A DNA stretch of 64,000 nucleotides, taken from Dickeya chrysanthemi NCPPB 402 (lineage in GTDB: Bacteria; Pseudomonadota; Gammaproteobacteria; Enterobacterales; Enterobacteriaceae). The position numbers and the translations under genes were made by a program. Below, piece by piece: positions 16,240 to 26,434 of this stretch. The stretch lies in contig NZ_CM001974.1 of NCBI RefSeq assembly GCF_000406105.1, positions 4,443,050 through 4,507,049 of the forward strand. Reading direction: 5' to 3'. Position 1 is the stretch's first letter; each line of letters starts with the position of its first letter. The notes under the pieces were generated by a model. That model was given only the letters and a program-made list of their open reading frames with translations. It searched no databases and was not told the DNA's origin.

Positions 16240-16257
16240 GGCCGAATCCCTTCGGCC
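16240..16257 (-). terminator. Hairpin between ugpB and ugpA
   Basis: GGCCGAA (16240-16246) pairs with TTCGGCC (16251-16257) just after the ugpB stop codon. A T-run follows only after about eight bases on the minus strand. It may be a partial attenuator or a 3' stabiliser that keeps ugpB (binding protein) more abundant than the membrane subunits. The adjacent bases 16188-16235 contain three near-repeats of CTCAGAAAACAG. Confidence 0.55.
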
Positions 16258-16266
16258 CGGAATAAG

Positions 16267-17586
16267 TTACTTGTTCGCCTGTTCAAAGCGACGCAGCAGT
16301 ACGTTACCGCGTTCCACAGCGGCATCCAGCGCCTGCTGCGGGGTCTTTTTGCCGGTCCAGACGCTTTCCAGCTCTTCGTCCACGATGGTACGAATCTGCG
16401 GCATATTGCCCAGACGTAACCCCTTGGTGAACGGTAGCGGTGCCTTATTCAACATCTGACGGGTGGCGATGTCCGCGCCGGGGTTCTTGTCATAGAAACC
16501 CTGCTGTTTGGTCAGCTCGTAAGCGGCGGTGGTGATCGGCAGATAACCGGTCTTCTGGTGCCACTCGGCGGCGATTTCCGGCGTAGACAGGAACTGCATG
16601 AACTCAGCGACACCTTTATAGGTTGCGGCGTCTTTACCGCTCATCACCCACAGGCTGGCGCCGCCGATAATGGCGTTCTGCGGCGCGCCTTTCACGTCGG
16701 CGTCATACGGCATCATCGCCACGCCGTAGTTGAATTTGGCGTACTGACGAATATTGGCCAGCGAACCGGATGACGCGGTGGTCATGGCGCAGTCGCCGTT
16801 ATAGAACTTCTCGGTCGGTTCGTCTTTACGGCCGTAGTAGGTGAAATCCCCTTTCTTGTTCATGTCTTCCAGCATCTGAATATGCCTGACCTGAACCGGC
16901 TTATTGAACTCCAGTACCGCATCAAAACCGTCGAAACCGTTGTTTTTAGTGGCGATCGGCAGGCCGTGCCAGGCGCTGAAGTTTTCAATCTGAATCCAGC
17001 CCTGCCAGCCGCTGGCGTAGCCGCACTTCATGCCGGACGCGCGCAGTTTAGCGGTGTACTCGGCCATCTGCTGCCAGGTTTTCGGCGGCTGCTCCGGGTC
17101 CAGCCCGGCTTTTTTAAAGGCGTCTTTGTTGTAATACAGCACCGGCGTAGAGCTGTTGAACGGCTGAGACAGCAGGTGCCCGGTTTTGGCATCGGTGTAG
17201 TAACCGGAAACGGTCGGCACGAAGATCGTCTCATCGTACGGCACACCAGCGTCTTTGAAGACCTGGTATACCGGTTTGATAGCCTTACTGGCCATCATGG
17301 TGGCGGTGCCGACTTCATACACTTGCAGGATAGCCGGGGCGTTGCCGCTGCGAAATGCCGCAATACCCGCCGCCAGACTCTGCTCGTAGTTGCCTTTGTA
17401 CACCGGCACGATTTTGACGTCGCTGTGTGTCTGGTTGAAACGGTCAGCCAGAGAATTAACGGTCTTACCCAGTTCCCCTTCCATCGAATGCCAGAACGGG
17501 ATTTCGGTAACCGCCTGCGCCTGTGCGCCGGTGGCTAACGCCATAATGACGACGGCGGCGGTTTTACGGATAGCGTGCTGAAACAT
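16267..17586 (-). CDS. ugpB: sn-glycerol-3-phosphate-binding protein UgpB
   Basis: UgpB is the periplasmic binding protein for glycerol-3-phosphate and glycerophosphodiesters. The 439-residue protein has a signal peptide ([23 protein letters not shown]) and the ligand-binding features of the family: [54 protein letters not shown] and [14 protein letters not shown]. The frame is open further upstream to 17604, but AGGAGA lies directly before the ATG at 17586 and that start gives a normal signal peptide. It is first in the ugpBAECQ operon with a Pho box about 115 bases upstream. Confidence 0.96.
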   Translation of the reverse strand: MFQHAIRKTAAVVIMALATGAQAQAVTEIPFWHSMEGELGKTVNSLADRFNQTHSDVKIVPVYKGNYEQSLAAGIAAFRSGNAPAILQVYEVGTATMMASKAIKPVYQVFKDAGVPYDETIFVPTVSGYYTDAKTGHLLSQPFNSSTPVLYYNKDAFKKAGLDPEQPPKTWQQMAEYTAKLRASGMKCGYASGWQGWIQIENFSAWHGLPIATKNNGFDGFDAVLEFNKPVQVRHIQMLEDMNKKGDFTYYGRKDEPTEKFYNGDCAMTTASSGSLANIRQYAKFNYGVAMMPYDADVKGAPQNAIIGGASLWVMSGKDAATYKGVAEFMQFLSTPEIAAEWHQKTGYLPITTAAYELTKQQGFYDKNPGADIATRQMLNKAPLPFTKGLRLGNMPQIRTIVDEELESVWTGKKTPQQALDAAVERGNVLLRRFEQANK

Positions 17587-17699
17587 GCTGTCTCCTGAGA
17601 TCATTGAGGGGCGACATGGTGAGCGCTATGAGCGAAAAAGCGCGTTTTATGTTCGGCAGGTAACATGACATGCCCGGATGACAGAAAAATAACTACGAC

Positions 17700-17717
17700 A
17701 TGACAGCCCGATGACAA
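17700..17717 (-). promoter_or_regulatory. Pho box upstream of ugpB
   Basis: On the minus strand TTGTCATCGGGCTGTCAT has two 7-base half sites (TTGTCAT and CTGTCAT) with a 4-base gap, matching the PhoB consensus CTGTCATAWAWCTGTCA. Further TGTCAT half sites lie at 17665-17671 and 17679-17685 with looser spacing. PhoB control of ugp is established in E. coli. Confidence 0.8.
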
Positions 17718-18392
17718 TGCATACGATTGCACTGACGGGCGAGACGTGAGGATGACCGTACTGAAAATATGATTTTATTAATTTAAATCATTACCTTACA
17801 TTAAATGTGTATTGGCGGCGGCCCGTTGGTGCCGTGCGCATCCGGAGCATGGCCGTTGATACCCGAGCAGGCGGCAAGAGGAAGGGGGAGCAAACAGCAT
17901 TCAACAGTGGCGCCGCGGCGGAAATAGCCTGAAAAATGGCGGCCAGTCAGGGAAATATTACAGTGGGCCTCCAGCATTATTAAAACACCGTTTTTATTTG
18001 AACGTAATTGATAGCAACAGCGATTAATTAAGCAAAAAAACATCACCATAAGTCATAAAATGGTGTTTTTATGACAGCACGCACATTATATTCGACAAAT
18101 AAATTTATATTCCTTAATCTATATTGTTATCGAATGACGGGTAATTTTATATCTTGTTATTTCATCGATTTACTTATCGATTTTAAACAATCTTGTTACC
18201 GGATTTCATAAACCGTTATCTTTCTATTTATTTAGAAATTATACGTCATTAACAGGAGATTAATCGGTCAATGCGAAAATTTATTCATATGGAATAGAAC
18301 TAATCCAAATTATACATCTGTAGAACTATTTTATTTACCTCCCGGACGAGGTCCAAAATGAATGCATGGAATACACGACGTTAAGGACATCT
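17718..18392. other. Long intergenic region before the first chemoreceptor gene
   Basis: About 675 bases without a convincing gene. The part from 18040 on is very A+T-rich. A short stem (CACCA/TGGTG, about 18046-18066) flanked by A- and T-runs may act as a terminator in either direction. I saw no clear FliA-type promoter (TAAA-N15-GCCGATAA) here. The ribosome-binding site of the receptor gene is AAGGA at 18383-18387. Confidence 0.4.
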
Positions 18393-20075
18393 ATGAACGC
18401 GCTAAAAAAAATGAAGCTGGGCACCATGCTAAGTGCAGGATTCGCCCTGGTCATCGTGATCGGTTTGCTGGTAGCGACATTTGGTCGAACCCAACTGGTG
18501 GGGTTAGGTGACGACATCGATCATCTCTCTGCGACCACCCTCACCAACATGATGTTGATTCAGGAAGCCAAAACCGGCTTCGATACCAATTCCCGTCTGG
18601 TGCGCAATATCGCACTGAGTAACGATACCTCGCGCATCGCCAGTGAAAAGCAGCAGATCGACCGGCAGATCGCCCGTAATACCGAAGTGCTGAAACAACT
18701 CTCGGAACGGCTGGATACGCCGGAAACGCGCGATCAGCTCAATCAACTGACGCTGGCGCGCCCGGCTTATCTGCAAGCCTTCAATAAAGCGGTCGCGCTG
18801 GGGATGTCCGATCAGCCGGAACAGCGCAATCAGGCGCGTGAGCTGATTCTCAATGACATGCAAACCGCTCAAAACGGCGTGTTCAAAGCGCTGGACAACA
18901 TGCTCGACTTTCAAAAGAAAGTCACCATGAGCGTGGTGTCGGAGTCGATGCATAATGCCCGCGCCGACGGCACGGTCATGCTGGCGCTGGCGCTGGCCGC
19001 GGCGGTACTCGGCGCGCTGACCGCCTGGCTTATCACCCGTACGGTCAAAGGACAACTGGGCGGCGAGCCGGCTTATGCCGCCGCAGTGGCGCAGCAAATT
19101 TCCGATGGTAATCTGGCCTTTCGGGTCGAACTGCGCGACGGCGATACGAAGAGCGTGCTGGCGGCCATGAACGACATGCGGGAAAAACTGGGGCAAATCG
19201 TCACCCAGGTGCGCCAGAGCAGCGAATCCATTGCGACCGGCGCCAGTGAAATCGCCGCCGGCAGTACCGACCTGAGCCAACGTACCGAAGAGCAGGCCGC
19301 CAGTCTGCAGCAAACCGCCGCCTCCATGGAGCAAATGAGCCAGACCATCCGCCAGAACGGCGATACCGTGCGTACCGCCACCACGCTGGCGCAATCAGCC
19401 AGTTCAACCGCCGCCAAAGGCGGCGAAGCCGTCGGCAACATCGTCCGAACCATGGAAGATATCTCCGCCAGTTCGTACAAAATTGGCGACATTATCAGCG
19501 TTATCGACGGCATCGCCTTCCAGACCAACATCCTGGCGCTCAACGCCGCGGTGGAAGCGGCCCGCGCCGGCGAACAGGGCCGCGGCTTTGCCGTTGTAGC
19601 GGGTGAAGTGCGGAATCTGGCGCAACGCTCCGCCTCCGCCGCCAAAGAAATCAAAGAATTGATTACTGCCAGCGTCGAAAAAGTGGAAATGGGATCAGCG
19701 CAGGTGAGCGAAGCCGGTTCCACTATCGACGAACTGGTGAAGCAGGCGCGCCACGTGGCGGATTTGATCGGCGAAATAGGCGTGACCACCCATGAGCAGG
19801 AATCCGGTATTTCGCAGATTAATGATGCGGTAAACCAGCTTGATCAGGTCACGCAGCAGAACGCCGCGCTGGTGGAAGAGTCGGCCAGCGCCGCCGACAG
19901 CCTGAGCGATCAGGCGGCAAAACTGGTGGAGCTCATGAGCGTCTTCACGACCCAGCATACGGTTAATCACCAACCGCCTACCCTGCAAAGACCGGGGATC
20001 GCACCGAAAAAATCGATGCCGTCCAGGCTGGCGTTGGCGAACGACGCCGGCAGCAGTAACTGGGAACAGTTCTAA
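18393..20075 (+). CDS. Methyl-accepting chemotaxis protein 1
   Basis: This is a 560-residue transmembrane chemoreceptor. TM1 is at about 11-31, then a periplasmic four-helix-bundle-type sensor domain to about 186, TM2 at about 187-208, then a HAMP domain opening with the family-specific LGGEP. The cytoplasmic hairpin contains the hallmark tip [20 protein letters not shown]. Methylation-type Glu/Gln pairs lie in [18 protein letters not shown]. The C-terminus ends NWEQF, matching the xWExF pentapeptide that tethers CheR and CheB, so this receptor can probably recruit the adaptation enzymes itself. The ligand is unknown. An in-frame ATG at 18366 exists, but AAGGA precedes 18393. First of four paralogues. 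Confidence 0.95.
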   Translation: MNALKKMKLGTMLSAGFALVIVIGLLVATFGRTQLVGLGDDIDHLSATTLTNMMLIQEAKTGFDTNSRLVRNIALSNDTSRIASEKQQIDRQIARNTEVLKQLSERLDTPETRDQLNQLTLARPAYLQAFNKAVALGMSDQPEQRNQARELILNDMQTAQNGVFKALDNMLDFQKKVTMSVVSESMHNARADGTVMLALALAAAVLGALTAWLITRTVKGQLGGEPAYAAAVAQQISDGNLAFRVELRDGDTKSVLAAMNDMREKLGQIVTQVRQSSESIATGASEIAAGSTDLSQRTEEQAASLQQTAASMEQMSQTIRQNGDTVRTATTLAQSASSTAAKGGEAVGNIVRTMEDISASSYKIGDIISVIDGIAFQTNILALNAAVEAARAGEQGRGFAVVAGEVRNLAQRSASAAKEIKELITASVEKVEMGSAQVSEAGSTIDELVKQARHVADLIGEIGVTTHEQESGISQINDAVNQLDQVTQQNAALVEESASAADSLSDQAAKLVELMSVFTTQHTVNHQPPTLQRPGIAPKKSMPSRLALANDAGSSNWEQF

Positions 20076-20084
20076 ATTCACCTC

Positions 20085-20112
20085 ACCGCCACGGCAACGT
20101 GGCGGTATTCTT
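20085..20112 (+). terminator. Terminator after chemoreceptor 1
   Basis: ACCGCCACG pairs with CGTGGCGGT across loop GCAA (20085-20106), followed by ATTCTTTC. It is nearly the same stem and position as the terminator after receptor 2 (22553-22580), so the downstream region was duplicated with the gene. Confidence 0.75.
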
Positions 20113-20149
20113 TCAACACATACCGCTCGTCACCTGTCTTATTTCAACT

Positions 20150-20488
20150 TATACCCGTCATACTTCAAGTTGCAGGTGCGTTGGCTTTATTACTCGGCCC
20201 ATCCCTGGGCCTCGCCCTACGGGCCGCAGCGAGCTGCGTTCAAATCTGCTCCCGGCAGATTTGTCGTTCACCCGAATCACTTACCTGAGTAAGCTCATCG
20301 GGATGAAATGAGAGACATCCTGTCTCTCACCAGAGGCCAGCCTTTGGCTGGTCAAATTCGTTCCCGACGAATTTGTCTCTCTCTTGCCGCGTTACAAGGC
20401 TCTATGAGCCTTGCCCTGAAGGGCCAACGCGTTGCGTTGTTCAAAACGCAACGCGTTTTGTCCTGCAACTCGAATTATTTTGGGTATA
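20150..20488. repeat. Hairpin-mosaic intergenic repeat (largest copy)
   Basis: A 339-base element is bounded by inverted ends (20150-20175 begins TATACCCGTCATACTTC; 20463-20488 is the imperfect inverse). Inside, the DNA is a string of back-to-back perfect hairpins: GGCCC/GGGCC (20196-20211), GCCC/GGGC (20214-20224), CGCAGC/GCTGCG (20225-20238), CAAATCTGC/GCAGATTTG (20241-20263), CTTAC/GTAAG inside CCCGA/TCGGG (20271-20302), GAGAGACA/TGTCTCTC (20310-20328), CCAGCC/GGCTGG (20337-20351), CAAATTCGT/ACGAATTTG (20353-20375), CAAGGCTC/GAGCCTTG (20395-20413), GCCCT/AGGGC (20413-20424) and a 13-base stem at 20426-20457. Several modules recur at 50648-50845. It lies downstream of receptor 1. It carries no transposase and is likely a non-autonomous repeat. 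Confidence 0.85.
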
Positions 20489-20587
20489 AACACACTTTTT
20501 TTGAAAAATCCCCTTCATGGTTTAAAAGTCGTCAGCCAATATAAAGTCACGCACATAACTATTATTAATAATCGCTATTCGAGACAA

Positions 20588-20615
20588 TAAAAAACCAACG
20601 GCAATACGTTGATAA
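20588..20615 (+). promoter_or_regulatory. Possible FliA (sigma-28) promoter of chemoreceptor 2
   Basis: TAAA at 20588-20591 and GTTGATAA at 20608-20615 are separated by 16 bases. The flagellar sigma consensus is TAAA-N15-GCCGATAA; here the -10 matches 6 of 8 and the spacer is one base long. It lies about 240 bases upstream of the ATG. This is a weak candidate. Confidence 0.3.
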
Positions 20616-20738
20616 TAAAAACAAAAAATAAAAATTACAATCAGGTAATTTTTTTCGGCTCTTAAGATATAACAAATATTCATCGATTAGATTAATTCCC
20701 TACATCACAAATAACCTGGCATTTTTGATGCCCGTATT

Positions 20739-20764
20739 TATACCCTCAATAATTCGACAAGCGG
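20739..20764. repeat. Half copy of the intergenic repeat end
   Basis: TATACCCTCAATAATTCGA and the following bases resemble the inverted end of the hairpin-mosaic repeats, with no partner end nearby. It sits 90 bases before receptor 2. Confidence 0.5.
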
Positions 20765-20853
20765 GAAAGCAAACAGCGCACCGGCAATCGAGAAATGACA
20801 GGGATATAAGCACCAGCTTGTTGTGATGAAAAATAACATTCGGGGGATAATCC

Positions 20854-22533
20854 ATGAGTATTCTGAAGAATATGAAACTTGCCACCATGCTTGGCGCCGG
20901 TTTCGCCATCGTACTGGTCATCAGCTTTTTTGTTTCTGGGTATGGTCAACTGCAATTACGGCAACAAAGCAGCAATATCAATACGTTGGCTCACGACCAA
21001 CTGGAAGGATTATTGCTGGTGCAGGAGCTGAAAGATAACCTGAACATCCTTGCCATTTCGGTACGCAACCTGACGCTGTTTACCGCACCGGACCAGGTGG
21101 CACAGGAAAAACAACTGATTACCAAAACCATTGCGCGAAACGGCGACATTATTAAACGCATCGGTGAACTGGCAAATTCGCCAAAAGAAAAAACGTTATT
21201 TGATGGCATCAATCAAGTTCGGCCCGCTAGTCTGGCCGCCACACAAAAAGCGATTGCGTTCAGCCAGGAAAATAAGCTGGATGAAGCCAAAGCCGTGATC
21301 ATGAATGAAGTGAAACCCGCGCAGGAAAATTACTTCAAAGCCATCGGTGATATGGTGAGTTACCAGAAAAGCGATACCCGCCGCTCGGCTGACGATGCCG
21401 GCCAGTCTGCCAATTTCGCCGGCGTCCTGATGCTGGTACTCACCGGCCTATCTACCGTACTGGGTATTGCGATCGCCTGGGCGATTACCCGCCGCATCAA
21501 AAAACTGCTGGGCGGTGAACCGGCATACGCTTCCGATATCGCGCGTCAAATTGCCGGTGGTAACCTGACTATCAATGTCGAGCTGCAAGCAGGCGATAGC
21601 TCCAGCCTGCTGGCTGTTATGGAGGATATGCGCGCCAGACTGCGCGGAATTGTGCAGCAGGTACATGATAGCAGTTCGTCTATTTCCACCGGCTCCCGCG
21701 AAATTGCTATCGGCAGCAACGACCTGAGCCGTCGCACCGAAGAACAGGCCGCCAGCGTGCAGGAAACCGCCGCCTCGATGGAGCAAATCAGCCAGACTAT
21801 CCGCCAGAATGGCGACACGGTGCGCGAAGCGGCTCAGCTCGCCACCGCCGCCAGCCAGACGGCGACGAAAGGCAACGACGTGGTACACAATGTTATCAAT
21901 ACCATGGACGACATCAGCACCAGTTCCCGCAAGATTGGCGATATCATTACCGTGATTGACGGCATCGCCTTCCAGACCAATATTCTGGCGCTCAATGCCG
22001 CGGTGGAAGCCGCCCGCGCCGGCGAACAGGGCCGTGGTTTCGCCGTCGTCGCCGGTGAAGTGCGCTCACTGGCGCAACGTTCCGCGTCCGCGGCGCGCGA
22101 AATTAAAGAACTCATCACCACCAGCATGGAAAAAGTGGAAAGCGGCTCCAGACTGGTAGCGCATGCCGGTGAAACCATGTCCGATATCGTCACCCAGGCC
22201 CAGCATGTTGCCGATTTGATTAGCGAAATCGGCGTCACCACCCAGGAACAGGAATCGGGCATTTCGCAAATCAATCAGGCGATTACCCAAATGGACAGCA
22301 TCACCCAGCAAAACGCCGCGCTGGTTGAAGAGTCTGCCAGTGCGGCTGATAGTCTGAGCGAGCAGGCCGAAAAACTGGTGGAACTGATGGGCGTATTCAC
22401 CATTGGGCACACGTCGGCAACACCGCCGCCTCGTCGGCAGAGTCACCCGGCACCCGCCTTGAAAAAACCCGCCGCGGCACCCAGAGCTGCGCTGGCCAGC
22501 AAAGCCAATAACAACGACTGGGAACAATTCTGA
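20854..22533 (+). CDS. Methyl-accepting chemotaxis protein 2
   Basis: A 559-residue paralogue of receptor 1. TM1 is at about 10-30 ([17 protein letters not shown]). The periplasmic helical sensor domain clearly differs in sequence from receptor 1. TM2 is at about 190-211, followed by HAMP with LGGEPAYA and a signalling domain almost identical to receptors 1 and 3 ([25 protein letters not shown] is the only notably changed stretch). The C-terminus ends DWEQF, a CheR/CheB-binding pentapeptide. The conserved output and divergent sensor suggest duplication followed by ligand diversification. ATG at 20854 follows GGGGG. The ligand cannot be deduced. Confidence 0.95.
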   Translation: MSILKNMKLATMLGAGFAIVLVISFFVSGYGQLQLRQQSSNINTLAHDQLEGLLLVQELKDNLNILAISVRNLTLFTAPDQVAQEKQLITKTIARNGDIIKRIGELANSPKEKTLFDGINQVRPASLAATQKAIAFSQENKLDEAKAVIMNEVKPAQENYFKAIGDMVSYQKSDTRRSADDAGQSANFAGVLMLVLTGLSTVLGIAIAWAITRRIKKLLGGEPAYASDIARQIAGGNLTINVELQAGDSSSLLAVMEDMRARLRGIVQQVHDSSSSISTGSREIAIGSNDLSRRTEEQAASVQETAASMEQISQTIRQNGDTVREAAQLATAASQTATKGNDVVHNVINTMDDISTSSRKIGDIITVIDGIAFQTNILALNAAVEAARAGEQGRGFAVVAGEVRSLAQRSASAAREIKELITTSMEKVESGSRLVAHAGETMSDIVTQAQHVADLISEIGVTTQEQESGISQINQAITQMDSITQQNAALVEESASAADSLSEQAEKLVELMGVFTIGHTSATPPPRRQSHPAPALKKPAAAPRAALASKANNNDWEQF

Positions 22534-22552
22534 CGTTTCGTCATCCCCCACC

Positions 22553-22580
22553 AACCGCCACGACAACGTGGCGGTTTTTT
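22553..22580 (+). terminator. Rho-independent terminator after chemoreceptor 2
   Basis: A perfect stem AACCGCCACG (22553-22562) and CGTGGCGGTT (22567-22576) with loop ACAA is followed by T residues. It lies 20 bases after the stop codon. Confidence 0.92.
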
Positions 22581-23108
22581 ATTCCCTTCGCCGATAACGC
22601 CCCCACCGCCCCAGGAAAACATCATAAAGCCGTCACCGCATCAGTCATGCATGAAGAATGGCATTATTCAGGATGAGTTTATTTTTATACCACCACAAAT
22701 ATCATGCCTTTTTGCCACCTATACCCTAAATGATTCGAGTTGCGGAACAACGCGCCACATCGCAGGCACCATGTTTCCCTCATGCATACGTGCCAATCGC
22801 TCCATAATGATTAACAATGTCAATTACTTTAGCGGATGACATTTTTATCATGTAATCAATAGCCTATTTTTATTTCGCTCGTTCTTCCGCATGTTGTCAC
22901 GGTAAACGAGGCGCATACATTTTGTTAAAAAGTTAATTAACTAAAAAATCATTTCTTCACGTAACGATAACAGGTTGAGATCAATTGGTGATGGGCTGTT
23001 TCGGTGGTGGCTTGCTGCCGGCGCCCATCATTAACCCATACACACAGTTCGCCTCACACCAGGGATGCGAAGCTACTTATGACGGCAATACCTAAATAGA
23101 AAAGGCAC
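22581..23108. other. Intergenic region between chemoreceptors 2 and 3
   Basis: No gene is seen. It holds a half copy of the intergenic repeat (22723-22748). A CGATAA core at 22965-22970 with TAAA upstream lies at too long a spacing (17) for a confident FliA promoter. A long-range inverted repeat TGATGGGC/GCCCATCA spans 22989-23030. The ribosome-binding site AAAGG sits just before 23109. Confidence 0.45.
22723..22748. repeat. Half copy of the intergenic repeat end
   Basis: TATACCCTAAATGATTCGAG and the following TTGCGG match the left end consensus of the hairpin-mosaic repeats. No matching second end was found within the intergenic region. Confidence 0.6.
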
Positions 23109-24737
23109 ATGATGCAGATACTAAAAAATATGAAGCTCGGCGCTATGCTCGGATCCGGTTTTATACTGGTGATTCTGATCGGTTTTATCGTCGCGATTTT
23201 CGGGCGCAGCCAGCTGATTCATGTGGGCAATAATCTGGATTACCTGTCCAATATTCGCCTGAATAACCTGATTGCCATGCAGGATATTAAAGACAATCTG
23301 AATGCGGCGGCTCGCATTATTCGGGAAAGCGCGATACAAACCGACGCGACCCACCTCGCTCAGGGAAAACACGAACTCGAACAGCTTATCGACCGCAACA
23401 ATACGTTGCTCCAGTTGCTGGATGAAAAACTGAAGCTGAAAAAGTCACGTGAATTGCTGGCGCAGGTCAATCAGGCGCGCCCGCCCTATTCCGCTGCGGT
23501 GCGAAAAGTCATGGATTTGAGTCTCACCGGCCAGCAGGAACAAGCCCGTGCGTTGATTCTGGGCGATCTGCTGACGACGCAAACGACGCTGTTCAACGCG
23601 ATGGACACCATGATCACCGAACACAAGAATGATACCGTTGCCATGTCCCAGCGTTTCATGGACGATGCCCGCGACTCCGGCACCCTGCTATTGATTGTCA
23701 CCGCCATCAGCGCACTGCTGGCGGTGGTCGTCGCCTGGCTGATTACCCGCCGGGTCAAGACGTTGCTGGGCGGCGAGCCGGCCTATGCTTCACATATCGC
23801 CCAGCAGGTCGCGCAGGGTGATTTATCGGTGGATGTCGCGCTGCAAACCGATGATCGCAATAGCCTGCTGGCCGCGATGCGCACCATGCGCGACAGCCTC
23901 AGCCATATCGTCAATCAGGTCCGCCAAAGCAGCGAATCCATCGCCGCCGGGTCGCAGCAAATCGCTATCGGGAATGCCGATCTCAGCCAGCGCACGGAAG
24001 AGCAAGCCGCCAGTCTGCAACAAACCGCCGCGTCGATGGAGCAGATTAGCCAGACCATCCGCCAGAACGGTGAAACGGTGCGTGAAGCCGCCCAGCTCGC
24101 CACCACCGCCAGCCAGACCGCCGCTAAAGGCAGTGATGTGGTGAGCGCCGTTATCCACACCATGGAAGAGATTACCAACAGTTCGCGTAAAATCGGCGAT
24201 ATTATCAGCGTTATCGACGGCATCGCCTTTCAGACCAATATTCTGGCGCTGAATGCGGCGGTGGAAGCCGCTCGTGCCGGCGAACAGGGCCGTGGCTTCG
24301 CGGTGGTAGCCGGAGAAGTGCGTTCGCTGGCGCAGCGCTCCGCCTCTGCCGCCAGAGAAATCAAAGAACTGATCACCGAAAGTATGGAAAAAGTGGAAAG
24401 CGGCTCGCAGCGTGTCGGCCATGCCGGCGTCACCATGCAGGAGATTGTTGCTCAGGCTCGCCACGTCGCTGACCTAATCAGGGAAATAGGCGTCACCACC
24501 AGCGAACAGGAATCCGGCATCGGCCAGATCCATCAAGCCGTCAGCCAGCTCGATCAGGTCACCCAACAGAACGCCGCACTGGTAGAACAATCCGCCGACG
24601 CCGCCGACAGTCTGAACGCTCAGGCCAGTCATCTGGTGCAGTTGATGAATGTGTTCATCCTCGCCGGTCATGCTGGCCAGACTCAGCGCACATCGCATAA
24701 CAACGGTGCCTTACGCCTGGCGTTGGCGTCACGCTAA
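23109..24737 (+). CDS. Methyl-accepting chemotaxis protein 3
   Basis: A 542-residue chemoreceptor. TM1 is at about 12-32, then a periplasmic sensor with many charged helices ([25 protein letters not shown]), TM2 at about 192-212, a HAMP beginning [15 protein letters not shown], and a signalling domain with the canonical tip [20 protein letters not shown]. Unlike receptors 1 and 2 it ends ALRLALASR and lacks the WExF pentapeptide. It would therefore depend on neighbouring receptors for efficient methylation, like low-abundance receptors in E. coli. Either of two adjacent ATGs (23109 or 23112) could start it. Ligand unknown. Confidence 0.95.
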   Translation: MMQILKNMKLGAMLGSGFILVILIGFIVAIFGRSQLIHVGNNLDYLSNIRLNNLIAMQDIKDNLNAAARIIRESAIQTDATHLAQGKHELEQLIDRNNTLLQLLDEKLKLKKSRELLAQVNQARPPYSAAVRKVMDLSLTGQQEQARALILGDLLTTQTTLFNAMDTMITEHKNDTVAMSQRFMDDARDSGTLLLIVTAISALLAVVVAWLITRRVKTLLGGEPAYASHIAQQVAQGDLSVDVALQTDDRNSLLAAMRTMRDSLSHIVNQVRQSSESIAAGSQQIAIGNADLSQRTEEQAASLQQTAASMEQISQTIRQNGETVREAAQLATTASQTAAKGSDVVSAVIHTMEEITNSSRKIGDIISVIDGIAFQTNILALNAAVEAARAGEQGRGFAVVAGEVRSLAQRSASAAREIKELITESMEKVESGSQRVGHAGVTMQEIVAQARHVADLIREIGVTTSEQESGIGQIHQAVSQLDQVTQQNAALVEQSADAADSLNAQASHLVQLMNVFILAGHAGQTQRTSHNNGALRLALASR

Positions 24738-24832
24738 CCACCGCATAAGCGGCATGTCGACCACATCATCGGGGAGGCGGAAAACATGCCGGCTCCCCGA
24801 ATCATTGCGCGCACGTAGCGGCAGTCTGACCA

Positions 24833-25741
24833 TTAAACCTGCACATCAATCGATATCTGGCCTGCGGCATTAGCCGTCAGGTCAATGCTGATGTCTGCTC
24901 CGCCTTGAGTCATGCTCATCTCCTGAGCCGTCTTCTCGGTATCGGCAAGCGCCTGGTTGATCGCCTGCATGTACTTCTGGGCTTCCTGGTCGCCGTTTCT
25001 GACTGCATTTTTTACCATCGCAAGCAGCGATTTCAGCTCGCGCACGGCATCCTGCACCGATTTTGCGTCCTCCCGACGCTGCGACGTACCGCTCCCCCGT
25101 TCACTGAGCGCCGCCGCCACATTCTGCCAGTGCTCCGCTTCCTGCGCAGAGGCGTCTTCACCGTTTTTTGCCGCCGACGCCGCACCGCCGGCATCTTCCC
25201 CTCTATCGAATCCGGCAGAAGTATTATCACTCACCGCGGCATCGGCCATAGCGCCGGAAAGTCCGGAGGTATCGCCGTCGTTTTCTGCTGCAACGCCTGA
25301 GGCATTTTCTCCTCCCGCCCCGCCTGCCGTAACGGCCGCTGCCATACCGCCCCCGCCGCCTTCGTTCAATGTGTTCGCCGCCTGACCCAGTTCTCTGGCC
25401 AACTGGCGGATTTCGCGCATTATACCGGGCGGCACCGCCTGACCGGCCAGCGACAGCAGCATCATCTTCAGCATCTGGATACGTCGCTTGATTTGCTCAA
25501 TCCGCCCGCGCGCCAAATCCTGGTCGGCGTTGTCGAGCTTGCTCATATTAACCCGCATCGCGGCATCAATACGCTTACGCACCTCGTCGCTGAATTGCAC
25601 CAGCACAGAGGTGAACGACTGCTGCTCGCGGGATGTATCAGCTTCGGTGCCGGCCTGCGCCGTGCCAGCGTCACTATCGGTTCCTGCATACGGCGCTGAC
25701 GAGCCCGCAACAGTACGGTTGAAAGAAATGGGAGATGTCAT
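24833..25741 (-). CDS. Cys-free Ala/Gly-rich protein of unknown function
   Basis: The 302-residue product has no signal peptide, no membrane segment and no cysteine. Residues about 45-130 are a charged, strongly helical region (VRKRIDAAMRVNMSKLDNAD, IEQIKRRIQMLKMMLLSLAG). A low-complexity Gly/Ala/Asn/Asp/Ser-rich linker follows (about 135-200), then another helical region (VQDAVRELKSLLAMVKNAV) and a short amphipathic end ISIDVQV. ATG at 25741 has AGGAC upstream; a longer frame opens at 25774. It is transcribed against the chemoreceptors on both sides and lies between receptors 3 and 4. Composition (acidic, Gly-rich, no Cys) resembles that of harpins or other secreted, unfolded proteins, but no motif supports this. 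Function unknown. Confidence 0.7.
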   Translation of the reverse strand: MTSPISFNRTVAGSSAPYAGTDSDAGTAQAGTEADTSREQQSFTSVLVQFSDEVRKRIDAAMRVNMSKLDNADQDLARGRIEQIKRRIQMLKMMLLSLAGQAVPPGIMREIRQLARELGQAANTLNEGGGGGMAAAVTAGGAGGENASGVAAENDGDTSGLSGAMADAAVSDNTSAGFDRGEDAGGAASAAKNGEDASAQEAEHWQNVAAALSERGSGTSQRREDAKSVQDAVRELKSLLAMVKNAVRNGDQEAQKYMQAINQALADTEKTAQEMSMTQGGADISIDLTANAAGQISIDVQV

Positions 25742-26434
25742 GCGAAGTCCTGTGCCGTGTCTGTCATGATCCATCAGTAAAAATTAAGCATGGGTGCCAT
25801 CAGACACCCTCAGGCAGAATTTTTCTGACATATATTGAAACATAACGGCACCACACCCGCCGTCTTTAGGCCCGATGGATTCACAACCGGTCAGACGCCG
25901 CCAAAAACCACTTAATATATTGATATTAAAATAAAAATACCGAGTGATTTTTACAAATAACCCAGGTAGGTATCTCTCCCTCGGCCATACAAAAATTTGC
26001 GATTAGACAAAACACCATTCTCCACACATAGTTAAGCCATCAGCTGAAGAAATAACCATCACGGAAGTGACATTCAGCCCAACGGCATCCATCAGGATGA
26101 CACTTTACGCTGATCCCCACACTTTTCTGCCCTCCATCGTGTAGTTATGCGTGTGACGGCTCAACACCAGTGCAAACGCTTATTCAACAAGCGTGACAGC
26201 AAGCGATGTAACCGTGTTTTTTATCACGGGTAACACTCTATTTCTGACACTTAGAGCCATTTAATGGACCATGGCTCCGGGGGGTGTTTTCTCTGAAATA
26301 CCTGGTATCCGCTCGATGCCTGTATGAAAAAACATGGTGGACGTTAACGGGTATGCCGGCATCTGCACGACCAACAGGCCGCTATATACCTTCATTCTGG
26401 CTAAGACCGTTGCATCACACAGGCAGGGGATATT
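25742..26434. other. Intergenic region before chemoreceptor 4
   Basis: Nearly 700 bases with no open frame of note on either strand. It must contain the promoters of two divergent genes. I saw no clear sigma-28 promoter, operator or strong hairpin. The ribosome-binding site GGGGAT precedes the ATG at 26435. Confidence 0.4.

Noticed and set aside
17801..18049. 82-codon minus-strand frame between ugpB and receptor 1
   Set aside because: No ribosome-binding site, no domain and biased composition; taken as non-coding.
20190..20460. CRISPR-like array
   Set aside because: The repeated units are different hairpins and not identical direct repeats with spacers, and no cas gene is present.
22942..22970. 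FliA promoter before receptor 3
   Set aside because: CGATAA core and TAAA are present but 17 bases apart from TAAA to the -10 octamer, beyond the accepted spacing.
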